The notes: generated by a model not told the origin, from the sequence alone. Counted from the first letter of the stretch, positions 1 through 5,558 are shown. The stretch: DNA of 5,703 bases from UBA9676 sp036005525 (GCA_036005525.1 DASYQM010000252.1:1-5703); one strand, 5' to 3'. Numbers and translations are program-made.

Positions 1-445
1 CAAGGCTGACAAACAGCAGCACGAGCGCGCCGCTGACCGCCAGCCGGGGAAAGCTGGCGGTGCGGCTGCCGCCCGAAACGCCGACCGTGTACAGCCCAGC
101 CGCGCTGTAGGCGAAGGTCGCCACAAACACGCTGAGCACGATCTGATTCGGCCGGTCCCGGAGAAAGTTGCGCAACAGCCGGGGCGAGAACTGGGTCGAC
201 GACAGCTGCAGCGCCACCACCGCCAAGCCCAGCAGCAGCGCGATGACCGTCACCATCGTCCCGGCAATCCCGATCAGCAAGGCCCGGGCATCATCAGACG
301 TCCCCTGAAAGGCCAGCGGCGAGTGCGGACCGATGCTGACCAGCGACAGCAGCGCCCCGGCGGCCAGGGCGGCCAGCACAGACAGCGTGGGCAGCACCCA
401 CAGCGACCCGCGGACATACTCTGCCAGCGCATCACGACGGACCAT
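1..445 (-). CDS. DUF2254 family integral membrane protein (N-terminal part, runs off the left edge)
   Basis: 148 codons are visible and no stop is reached. The start is the ATG at 445-443, with the strong ribosome binding site GGGAGG (457-452) six bases upstream. Hydrophobic segments lie at about residues 16-37, 55-80, 101-119 and 135-148, so at least the first three are full membrane helices. Between helices 2 and 3, residues 79-97 carry the family signature (LQLSSTQFSPRLLRNFLRD), followed by QIVLSVFVATFAYS. This signature is typical of DUF2254, a family of roughly 400-residue predicted inner-membrane proteins with no settled function; about a third is seen here. Before the mobile element inserted, the gene lay about 80 bases downstream of the small minus-strand ORF whose tail is at 526-585. 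Family assignment is confident; a role cannot be given. Confidence 0.85.
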   Translation of the reverse strand, partial: MVRRDALAEYVRGSLWVLPTLSVLAALAAGALLSLVSIGPHSPLAFQGTSDDARALLIGIAGTMVTVIALLLGLAVVALQLSSTQFSPRLLRNFLRDRPNQIVLSVFVATFAYSAAGLYTVGVSGGSRTASFPRLAVSGALVLLFVSL

Positions 446-513
446 GACCAGCCTCCCGCCACGCCGATGCCTCCCACCCGCCGTCCCCAGCCGCGGGCCA
501 GTCTCCACGAAAC

Positions 514-552
514 ACCAGGCCAACGCTAACCACGCCCTGGCACGGGCCTGGT
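514..552. repeat. 8-bp perfect inverted repeat between the DUF2254 gene and the mobile element
   Basis: ACCAGGCC (514-521) and GGCCTGGT (545-552) are exact reverse complements separated by 23 bases. The spacer contains the TAG (528-526) ending the interrupted minus-strand ORF. There is no T-run on either side, so it is not a canonical intrinsic terminator. It could be a weak termination hairpin between that ORF and the DUF2254 gene, or an operator for the latter. Confidence 0.35.
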
Positions 553-585
553 TCCCACTGATTGAGCGGCCGGGATGACGAGACC
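526..585 (-). pseudogene. C-terminal fragment of the host ORF interrupted by the mobile element
   Basis: Read on the minus strand from the target-site repeat, this stretch codes GLVIPAAQSVGTRPVPGRG and stops at TAG (528-526). With the element and one 9-bp repeat removed, it continues in frame from 2837-2733, which ends in ITWRGLPVFY, giving RGLPVFY-GLVIPAAQS across the junction. The hydrophobic, beta-strand-like character of both sides suggests one former protein. Twenty open codons can occur by chance in GC-rich DNA, so the evidence is moderate. The protein family is not recognised. Confidence 0.35.
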
Positions 586-594
586 GTAGAGCAC
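586..594. repeat. Left target-site duplication of the mobile element
   Basis: GTAGAGCAC lies directly outside the left terminal inverted repeat. Its partner GTAGAACAC lies directly outside the right one (2733-2741); 8 of 9 bases match. The length fits the 8-10 bp duplications known for ISAs1-family elements. The single mismatch is consistent with an old insertion. Confidence 0.75.
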
Positions 595-613
595 CAGGGC
601 GATTTCAAAGTTG
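595..613 (+). repeat. Left terminal inverted repeat
   Basis: CAGGGCGATTTCAAAGTTG matches the reverse complement of 2714-2732 at 17 of 19 positions, differing at positions 11 and 15. It lies 23 bases beyond the transposase stop, the spacing expected for the transposase-distal end of an IS. Confidence 0.8.
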
Positions 614-636
614 GCCGTTGATCGCCGGGTGTGACG

Positions 637-1788
637 CTATGTGATCAGTGGGACGGCGCGGAGCGGGTTGCGGCCGATCCACTGGACGGTCTGTTTGATC
701 TGGGTGATGCCGTGGATGGCGAACAGGCCGAGGGCCAGGTTGCGCAGGGTGGCCATGGCTCGGGGGCCGTTGCCGTGGTGGGCCTGCTGGTCGTCCTCGC
801 GCCAGACGGTGTCGCGGGGCCGGTGCTCCAGATTCTCGATCCCCAGTGCCGCCGGGTGTGGGCGGAGATCTCGGCCGCGGTCAGGTCGGCGCGGCTGGTG
901 GCCACGAACACGATCTCCTTGCTGAACGGCTGTCCGGCCAGGTCGGCGACGTCGCGGCGGATGACCGCCCGGCGGGTGGCGTGCGGCAAGCCGATGCGCG
1001 CCCAGACCGTGGGGTCGGTGCGGGTGGTCCAGGTGGTCCAGCGGTTGATCCGGCCGTGCCCGCGTTCTTCGGCGATGTGGCCGGGTTCGGCGGCGACCAG
1101 ATCGCGGCCTGTGGTGATGGCCGCGGCGTGCAGCGACGCCCCGTTTCCCTTGATCGTCAGCAGGTAATCGGCGCGGCAGCCCCGGGCCAGGTAGCGGGCG
1201 GCGTCGGCGCAGGTGTGGGCTGCGTCGGCGGTCACCAGCGCCCCGGCGATGTCCATCTCGCCCAGCAGCGCGCGCACGTGGGTGGTCTCGGTGGTGCCCT
1301 CGGGAACGTGATCTGCCCGGGCACCGCGGCGTCCTGCCGCTCGGTCCGGTGGGTCATCGCCGAGAACAACACCAGCCGGCCGTCGTCGTTCCAGCTGCCG
1401 CGCAGGTCCTTGCCGTCCAGCGCGATTGCCCAGCCGCCGGCGTCACAGTCGGCGTGCTCGCGCAGCCACGCTCCCACCGCCCGATCGAGTTCGTCGGCGT
1501 CGTCCAGCGCGATCAGCACCCGCCGGTGCGTGCCTGCACTGGGCGCGATGAAGACCACGCGGCCAGATCCCAGCGGGCACCCAGCAGGGACAGCAATTCC
1601 TGGGGAAGACCGGCCGCGACTGATCCCAGCTCCCGGTAGCTGGCCGCCCCGGCCAGCGTCGCCACCACCGCGACCCCCAGCACCGCCACGAGCCGATGCC
1701 GGACCCCGCGCGGATCCCGCGGATCGCTGATGTCCGCCAGCATCACCAGCAGCGACCAGACAGCAGCACGGGCATGCGACCCTGGCAC
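637..1788 (-). pseudogene. ISAs1-family DDE transposase, broken by three single-base deletions
   Basis: Four consecutive minus-strand frames together encode one ISAs1-type transposase of about 384 residues, normal for the family. Frame 1 (1788-1558) holds the N-terminal domain with the motif DPRDPRGVRHRL. Frame 2 (1555-1310) has GTHRRVL and the first catalytic Asp in IALDGKDLRGS (Asp codon 1417-1415). Frame 3 (1307-843) has the second Asp in VTADAAHT (1226-1224) and ends in HTRRHW. Frame 4 (840-637) restores G-IEN with the catalytic Glu (837-835), then WREDDQQAHHGNGPRAMATLRN split over the conserved C-terminal region, and stops at TAG. The breaks lie at 1556-1557, 1308-1309 and 841-842, and each needs one added base to restore the frame. 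The start is GTG 1788 with AGAAGG six bases upstream. All DDE residues survive, but no full-length protein can be made as read. Decay or systematic base-call errors could explain the pattern. Confidence 0.9.
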
Positions 1789-1789
1789 C

Positions 1790-1853
1790 GATGACCTTCT
1801 TGTCCGGGTGATGGAAGCGCGGAATCTCCCATGATCACGAACGGAAGGTCATC
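1790..1853 (-). promoter_or_regulatory. Inverted repeat able to bury the transposase ribosome binding site
   Basis: GATGACCTTC (1790-1799) and GAAGGTCATC (1844-1853) are a perfect 10-bp inverted repeat with a 44-base spacer. A second pairing, GTGAT (1808-1812) with ATCAC (1834-1838), nests inside. In a minus-strand transcript the proximal arm is GAAGGTCATC, which holds the Shine-Dalgarno bases GAAGG just before the GTG at 1788. A transcript entering from upstream would therefore fold the binding site into the stem, while one starting inside the spacer would leave it free. Several IS families, such as IS10 and IS50, use this logic to limit expression from outside promoters. Its use here is inferred. 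Confidence 0.5.
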
Positions 1854-1907
1854 TCGGTCGGGTGCGGCTCGTCCCCAGGGAGCCCCGAAGCCCGCCGCCG
1901 GCCTCGC

Positions 1908-1913
1908 TACACT
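1908..1913 (+). promoter_or_regulatory. Probable -10 element of a leaderless promoter for the passenger gene
   Basis: TACACT fits the actinobacterial TANNNT -10 pattern. Eight bases separate it from the ATG at 1922, so transcription would start at or next to the start codon. No Shine-Dalgarno sequence lies in front of this ATG, which agrees with leaderless translation, common in actinomycetes. No clear -35 element is visible. Confidence 0.45.
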
Positions 1914-1921
1914 CCGGCGAT

Positions 1922-2563
1922 ATGGCCGGTCCGCTCTTCGACGCCGTCGAGCGAGCACGGCTCAGCGACCTGTTCGACGAACTCGGTCCCCAGGCACCCA
2001 CTCTCCTCGCGCCGTGGACGACCCGCGATCTCGCCGCGCACCTTGTCCTGCGCGAGCGCGACTACCTCGCTGGCCCCGGGCTTGTCCTGCCCGGTGCGTG
2101 GGGCCGCTTGGCTGAACGGCGAAGAAGAGCGCTCGCGCTGCGGGACTTCACCTGGCTCATTGCGACGCTCCGATCGGGACCGCCGCCAGGCTTCTTCCGC
2201 ATCGGATGGGTGCGCCGGCTCCCGAGCCTCAATGAGTTCTTCGTCCACCACGAGGACGTACGCAGAGCCAACGGCCGTGGTCCCCGGACGAACGAGCATG
2301 CAATGGACGAGGCCCTGTGGCGCAACGTCAGTCGCGCGCCCTGGTTCCTCACGCGGCGACTGCGCGGCGCAGGTCTTGAGCTTCAGTGGGCGGGGACCGG
2401 CAAGACCGTTCGGGCACGGCGGGGGGAACCTACTGCCCGCATCGCCGGACCTCCAGGCGAGTTGCTGCTCTACCTCTTCGGCCGGCAGGGCGCGGCACAT
2501 GTCGAGGTGAGCGGGCCTGCTGCGGCCCTCGAAGCCGTGCGACGCGCGCGGTTCGGCATGTAA
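1922..2563 (+). CDS. TIGR03085 family protein (MDMPI_N/DinB-like metal-binding fold), transposon passenger
   Basis: 213 residues. The N-terminus (ERARLSDLFDELGPQAPTLL, 10-29), the motif PWTTRDLAAHLVLRERD (31-47) and NEFFVHHEDVRRA (104-116) are hallmarks of TIGR03085, a mainly actinobacterial family related to the N-terminal domain of mycothiol-dependent maleylpyruvate isomerase and to DinB-like proteins. His40, Glu44, His109/His110 and Glu111 are the likely metal-site region. The C-terminal part has the usual VRARRGEPTARIAGPPGELLLYLFGR pattern, split about residues 163-188. Relatives often use a thiol cofactor such as mycothiol, but the substrate of this family is unknown. The ATG at 1922 is chosen because the homology begins there and a -10 element precedes it; a GTG at 1862 would add 20 unlikely residues. 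The gene is intact while the transposase in the same element is broken. Confidence 0.85.
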   Translation: MAGPLFDAVERARLSDLFDELGPQAPTLLAPWTTRDLAAHLVLRERDYLAGPGLVLPGAWGRLAERRRRALALRDFTWLIATLRSGPPPGFFRIGWVRRLPSLNEFFVHHEDVRRANGRGPRTNEHAMDEALWRNVSRAPWFLTRRLRGAGLELQWAGTGKTVRARRGEPTARIAGPPGELLLYLFGRQGAAHVEVSGPAAALEAVRRARFGM

Positions 2564-2713
2564 CAGGAGCCCTGGCTCTCATCCAGGACCGATATGCCCT
2601 CACAGCCTGACCGATTCGCTCACTCCAGCAGAGCCGCACCCATCCCTGTCTCCAGCGTCACGTTACGCAGCCATAGCCAATCCGGACATCAGGCCACAGT
2701 CACCCCAGACAGG

Positions 2714-2732
2714 CAACCTTGGAATCGCCCTG
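2714..2732 (-). repeat. Right terminal inverted repeat
   Basis: Read inward this is CAGGGCGATTCCAAGGTTG, matching the left end at 17 of 19 positions. It lies 150 bases past the stop of the passenger gene; that stretch shows nothing beyond a short GAGCC-CT-GGCTC inverted repeat soon after the stop (about 2567-2578). Confidence 0.8.
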
Positions 2733-2741
2733 GTAGAACAC
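2733..2741. repeat. Right target-site duplication of the mobile element
   Basis: GTAGAACAC abuts the right end of the element and matches GTAGAGCAC at 586-594 in 8 of 9 positions. Confidence 0.75.
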
Positions 2742-2999
2742 AGGGAGCCCACGCCAAGTGATCACCAGACGGAACACCTGACGACTATCCTCATCTCGAC
2801 TATGTGTCGGTGATCGAAGGCCACCGCCCTCCCGGACTCAGATTGCCTTTTATGTGCGGCCAAGAGTGCCGAAAGCCGACACCTGCGACCCGTCCATATC
2901 GGTGTCGATGTGCGCCTCGACAAAATCCACGGCGGACACCTGAGTGACACCGTCTTGAACTATCACCGCTGACAGGGATCGCCGAATACGGGTTGTCCG
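2733..2999 (-). pseudogene. N-terminal and middle remnant of the small host ORF hit by the mobile element
   Basis: One minus-strand frame reads VQDGVTQVSAVDFVEAHID, then TDMDGSQVSAFGTLGRT, meets TAA (2852-2850) and, four codons on, TGA (2840-2838), then continues as VREGGGLRSPTHSRD and RQVFRLVITWRGLPVFY to the target repeat. Beyond the element the frame resumes at 585-526. Codons on both sides of the two stops look protein-like, suggesting a decayed gene of about 110-130 residues. An alternative is a real short protein ending at the TAA. No start with a convincing ribosome binding site is visible; the upper limit given is approximate. The family is not recognised. Between it and the coiled-coil gene (3000-3192) I see only a GGCGG-6-CCGCC hairpin (3024-3039) and an isolated TATAGT (3042-3047). 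Confidence 0.35.
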
Positions 3000-3192
3000 G
3001 CGATGGTGACTTCGCCGCGGCCGGGCGGCACAGACCGCCGTTATAGTCGAGCTCAACTGGCAGGCTGGGTTGGCTGCGGCCCCGGCAAGGGTTGCCGCGC
3101 TGGGCAGCAGCTGATGCCCGCCGGGTCCGCCCGTGTCGGCTCAGGACGGCCCAGCGGAATTGCCCGGTGCCATGGGCGCGTCGGGCGCGTGC

Positions 3193-3627
3193 TCAGCTGG
3201 GCGGCGACGCCGCCGCTCGCGCATCGGCCCATGCGCGAGCATCGGCGGCGTCGAGTACCGCCACCTCGGCCTGGTCGACGGCCCAGGCCGCGTAGTCCAG
3301 CGCGTCGGCCGCGTTATCCTCCGCCTGCTCGGCGTCTCTCTCGGCCGCCTTCACATCGCGCTCGTCGCGTTTGCGCTCGATCCGTTCTTGCAGCTCCCGC
3401 ATCTTGGCCGACGTGTCGGCCTTGAACGACTGCCACTGGGTGTGCGCCTGGTCCGCCGCCTGGTCCACCGTGCCGTGAACGGTCTCCCTCGCGGCATCGG
3501 CCTTGGCCTTGGCGGCGGCCACCCGCGCCCTGATCTGCTCGTTCGTTTCCTGCCGGGAGGCGTCCAGCGAGTTCTTGAGGTCAGCTACCTTGGCCTGCAG
3601 CGCGTCAACCTGCTCGGACACAGTCAT
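3193..3627 (-). CDS. Small charged alpha-helical (coiled-coil) protein of unknown function
   Basis: 144 residues, starting at ATG 3627-3625 with the ribosome binding site AAGGGGG five bases upstream. The sequence is almost entirely helix-forming: heptad-like SEQVDALQAKVADLKNSLD (4-22), an Ala/Lys/Arg-rich stretch (31-60), the block RELQERIERKRDERDVKAA (77-95), and an Ala/Asp-rich tail with DYAAWAVDQAEVAVLDAADA (111-130). There is no signal peptide, membrane segment or Cys. Proteins of this type, with an AAWAVDxAxxAVLDAxDARAxA-like tail, recur as hypothetical proteins in actinomycetes; that is recalled, not searched. A structural or stress-related role is possible but unproven. It is followed on the same strand by the interrupted ORF and, before the insertion, the DUF2254 gene. 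Confidence 0.75.
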   Translation of the reverse strand: MTVSEQVDALQAKVADLKNSLDASRQETNEQIRARVAAAKAKADAARETVHGTVDQAADQAHTQWQSFKADTSAKMRELQERIERKRDERDVKAAERDAEQAEDNAADALDYAAWAVDQAEVAVLDAADARAWADARAAASPPS

Positions 3628-4006
3628 GTCGTCCCCCTTACCGCACTCCGGCCGGCCTGTTCACGTCAGGTGACCCAGCCGTCCCACAGCCAACGTCCCA
3701 CCGCGCGCGAGCGACCGTCAACCCCCGCACTCGCCGGCAATGTGCCAGCCAGCATCACTCTTCCAGCCCCCCTGGCCGCGGTGTTCACCGTGGGGCCGAT
3801 GGCGCACATGTCATCGCGGCTCAGCGCGCTGACCGTGAGCGGCTCTGCGGGCAGCCTCACCCTGCGCTGGGCCCGTGGTAGCGGGCGCTGTAGGGGACCA
3901 CGAGATTCAAGCGGGTAGATCACGCCGAAGGCCCACACGCCGGCGGGGCCCAGCGCGTGGTTGCAGTCGATGTAGCATCCGCCGGTCTGCGTCAGGCGCG
4001 ACAGGA
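3628..4006. other. Region without an assignable gene upstream of the coiled-coil gene
   Basis: This holds the 5' flank of the minus-strand coiled-coil gene and no recognised gene. A minus-strand open frame runs 4022-3666 from a TTG, with no good ribosome binding site. Only its first 38 or so codons (4022-3908) have very high third-position GC and a protein-like sequence (TQTGGCYIDCNHALGPAG, then VWAFGVIYPLE). After that codon use loses its bias, so it may be a gene fragment whose remainder is lost. No terminal repeats or promoter motifs were identified. Confidence 0.4.
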
Positions 4007-4540
4007 ATGGGGACCGCCGCAACTGCCCCCGCCCCTCTCCCGACCGACCCGAGTATCAGCGACACCACCGTGAGCGACGTCCGCGTGACGATGACAGCCG
4101 TTCAGCACACGCTGATCTGGATAGTCAGCCCCGCCGCCGGCCCGAAGTCACCGATGCCACCTGACCGGGTGTGGCGGGCAGTCGGCCGGCGGCTGGCCGC
4201 CGAAACAGTCAGATCACTGGAAGGCCTGATTGCCTGGCTCGCGGTCGCCGGCATCAGCGCGCTGGCCCGGCGGGCATGGCGACCCGCCCTTCCCGCGCCA
4301 GCGCCCGGCCTGTCCGCTCGTACCCGCCGCGAGCTGCACTGGGGCCACGGCGACGGGTCGTGCTGCGCGGCCTGTCCGAGCTGCCCGTCATTCCCGGCCC
4401 GCACACAATCAGCTAGGTTGCCGCAGGGGGGCAAGAGTCATCAACGTCTGTCCGCCGGGGTTCCGGTTCTCCACAGCCCCGCGCACGATCTCCGTCACCA
4501 CTCAAACGTTGACCGTCAACCAGGAGGCCGCAATGGCTGA
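4007..4540 (+). CDS. Doubtful hypothetical protein with a hydrophobic helix and a Cys cluster
   Basis: 177 codons from ATG 4007 to a TGA that overlaps the start of the VOC gene by eight bases. Third positions are strongly G/C from about 4007 to 4400, which supports coding. Residues 57-69 form a basic amphipathic stretch (RAVGRRLAAETVR), 70-87 a hydrophobic helix (LEGLIAWLAVAGISALA), and 119-126 a cluster CCAACPSC after WGHGDGS. Against it: AGGA sits only one base before the ATG, codon bias fades after 4400, and I recognise no family. A shorter protein from the ATG at 4091 is possible, as is chance. If real, it would be translationally coupled to the VOC gene. Confidence 0.3.
   Translation: MGTAATAPAPLPTDPSISDTTVSDVRVTMTAVQHTLIWIVSPAAGPKSPMPPDRVWRAVGRRLAAETVRSLEGLIAWLAVAGISALARRAWRPALPAPAPGLSARTRRELHWGHGDGSCCAACPSCPSFPARTQSARLPQGGKSHQRLSAGVPVLHSPAHDLRHHSNVDRQPGGRNG
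4508..4520. promoter_or_regulatory. 13-bp palindrome directly upstream of the VOC gene (candidate operator)
   Basis: GTTGAC-C-GTCAAC is perfect with a one-base centre and ends two bases before the ribosome binding site AGGAGG (4522-4527). A repressor bound here would block ribosome access or early transcription; in RNA it could not hairpin because the centre is only one base. Regulation is inferred from position and symmetry only. Confidence 0.35.
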
Positions 4541-4931
4541 GTTCCCGCCGATCACCCATGTCGCTGTGACCGTGACTGACCTGGAGCGAAGCACCCGCTG
4601 GTACGGCGAGCTGCTGGCCGCTGAGCCGGTCCTGGACGAAGACGAGCAGGCCGGGGGCTTTCACCACACCGTGTTCGCGCTCAACGGAGGGCAGCTACTC
4701 GGCCTGCATACCCACCCCCAGGCCGCAGGTGACACCTTCGACGAGCACCGCACCGGGCTTGATCATGTTGCGTTCGCCTGCCGCGACCGCGGCGAGCTGC
4801 AGGCATGGGCCGCGCGCCTGGACGAGCTTGGCATCGCCCATGGCGGAATCAAGGACGCCCACTACGGCTCTGGTGTCTCCTTCCGCGACCCGGACGGAAT
4901 CGCCCTCGAGTTCTTCGCACCGCCTGCCTGA
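4533..4931 (+). CDS. VOC family protein (glyoxalase / fosfomycin-bleomycin resistance fold)
   Basis: 132 residues, starting at ATG 4533 with AGGAGG five bases upstream. The two beta-alpha-beta-beta-beta modules are recognisable: ITHVAVTVTDLERSTRWYGE (7-26) opens the first, GLDHVAFACRD (75-85) the second, and VSFRDPDGIALEFF (115-128) closes it. His9, His78 and Glu126 are placed as metal ligands, the H/H/E arrangement usual for single-domain VOC enzymes that work as dimers. Such proteins include lactoylglutathione lyases, thiol transferases acting on fosfomycin, and dioxygenases; the sequence does not decide which. Residues 59-61 (HTH) are an unusual extra His pair after strand 4 of module 1. 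The protein is cytoplasmic, with no signal peptide. No downstream partner is close (next gene 627 bases away). Confidence 0.9.
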   Translation: MAEFPPITHVAVTVTDLERSTRWYGELLAAEPVLDEDEQAGGFHHTVFALNGGQLLGLHTHPQAAGDTFDEHRTGLDHVAFACRDRGELQAWAARLDELGIAHGGIKDAHYGSGVSFRDPDGIALEFFAPPA

Positions 4932-4986
4932 CCCACGGCCGCCCAGCCCGCGCATAAGCCGCATACCGGCGCGCGGCGCGGTGAGC

Positions 4987-4999
4987 GAACGAATCGTTC
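4987..4999. promoter_or_regulatory. 13-bp palindrome 56 bases after the VOC stop
   Basis: GAACGA-A-TCGTTC is a perfect inverted repeat with a one-base centre, the geometry of a dimeric repressor site. No promoter is recognised beside it and the next confident start is over 550 bases away. Its sequence differs from the palindrome ahead of the VOC gene. Confidence 0.25.
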
Positions 5000-5496
5000 C
5001 CAGCCGATGAGGCACACCGCCCGCCCTGGTAGCCGCCGGAAGCTCTGCCCGGGGCAACCAAGAATTCCACAGCCTCAATGAGCACGCGGAGTGACGAGCC
5101 CGCAGGCAGCCGGGAAGCACGCGCCGCCACCCAACGCTTAATACGTGCGGTGGCCAACCGGCCGGCTAGCCGTGGCGCGAGCGGCCAGATCTGCCAATTC
5201 TGGGCGTCCCAGGCCCGCCAGGCGATCGACCGCACCTGGGTTCATAGCTCCCGTGCACGATCGTCAGCGTCACAGTCGCTGTCAACGTGAATCGCCACGG
5301 CGTGCCCCGGTTCGCCCTCGCCGTCTCAGCAACGACTGCCGCACCTGTCCCTCCCCTCACCGTCCGCGTGCCTGAGGCGCCGGCGGCGCACCCATAGCTG
5401 GTCTGGAGCCAGCGAGCCAACGCTGACCGGGCGTGCTCACAGGAAGTGGTCATAGGCAGGACATAGCCCGTTCTGACGGAGCGGACAGGTGGGGGC

Positions 5497-5532
5497 GGCA
5501 CGTTGGTGCCCGGGCCGCCACGTTCGGCGGCC
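5497..5532 (+). promoter_or_regulatory. Two tandem hairpins in the leader of the exported-protein gene
   Basis: GGCAC-GTTG-GTGCC (5497-5510) is followed two bases later by GGCCGCC-ACGTTC-GGCGGCC (5513-5532). The second ends 12 bases before the ribosome binding site AAGGAG (5545-5550). Both stems are perfect and GC-rich, without a T-run, so they would form in a leader RNA without necessarily ending transcription. They could tune translation, stabilise the mRNA or be a protein-binding site; the sequence fits no riboswitch I recognise. Confidence 0.45.
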
Positions 5533-5558
5533 ACGGCAAGCAAGAAGGAGATCACACC

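Larger units (their letters stand above)
595..2732. mobile_element. ISAs1-family unit element carrying a passenger gene (about 2.14 kb)
   Basis: The element begins CAGGGCGATTTCAAAGTTG (595-613) and ends in the reverse complement of CAGGGCGATTCCAAGGTTG (2714-2732), 17 of 19 bases matching. The bases just outside form an imperfect 9-bp direct repeat. Inside are an ISAs1-type DDE transposase on the minus strand, now frameshifted, and a divergent intact TIGR03085-family gene on the plus strand, separated by a 133-base region. Simple ISAs1 elements are usually about 1.2-1.4 kb with only a transposase, so roughly 0.9 kb here is cargo. The alternative is two ends left from separate IS copies, but the shared target repeat favours one insertion event. 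The transposase damage, repeat mismatch and two end mismatches suggest an old, immobile copy, unless the frameshifts are sequencing errors. Confidence 0.75.
4932..5558. other. Long intergenic region between the VOC gene and the exported-protein gene
   Basis: No confidently coding sequence. Candidate frames are short and contradictory: plus-strand ATG 5078-5290 (70 codons, no ribosome binding site), minus-strand GTG 5235-4849 (128 codons, rich in Trp and Arg) and a plus-strand stretch ending with TAG near 5398 (PRFALAVSATTAAPVPP) that has strong third-position GC but no clear start. The minus-strand frame 5555-5166 lies opposite the leader of the next gene and looks accidental. What is supported is a 13-bp palindrome at 4987 and a pair of hairpins at 5497-5532. 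No intrinsic terminator with a T-run follows the VOC gene. Confidence 0.5.

Noticed and set aside
645..831. Reading the transposase tail in the frame that follows HTRRHWG without correction
   Set aside because: That frame turns into a Ser/Pro/Thr-rich sequence unlike the family, while the next frame gives IEN, NGPRAMATLRN and a proper C-terminus.
846..1730. 294-codon plus-strand open frame
   Set aside because: It lies antisense to the transposase, whose motifs are clear on the other strand; the Pro/Arg/Ala-rich translation is a GC-rich shadow.
1780..1784. CCCTG at 1780-1784 as the right end of a simple 1.19-kb IS starting at 595
   Set aside because: Only CAGGG is shared with the left end, the flanks share just GCAC, and the transposase GTG with its ribosome binding site would lie outside the element. 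The pair at 595 and 2732 is far better.
1743..1832. A longer transposase N-terminus from an ATG at 1832 joined by a fourth frameshift
   Set aside because: There is no ribosome binding site before that ATG, and the GTG at 1788 has AGAAGG at the right distance and is in frame with the conserved N-terminal domain.
2728..2745. CCCTG-8-CAGGG as a terminator hairpin
   Set aside because: The first half is the outer tip of the right terminal repeat and the second is flanking DNA, the stem is only 5 bp and no T-run follows.
3024..3047. GGCGG-6-CCGCC hairpin with adjacent TATAGT as a promoter/terminator module
   Set aside because: There is no -35 element, no T-run, and no gene start suitably placed on the plus strand.
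5166..5555. 129-codon minus-strand open frame opposite the leader of the last gene
   Set aside because: Its start overlaps the ribosome binding site and hairpins of the plus-strand gene, and no domain is visible.
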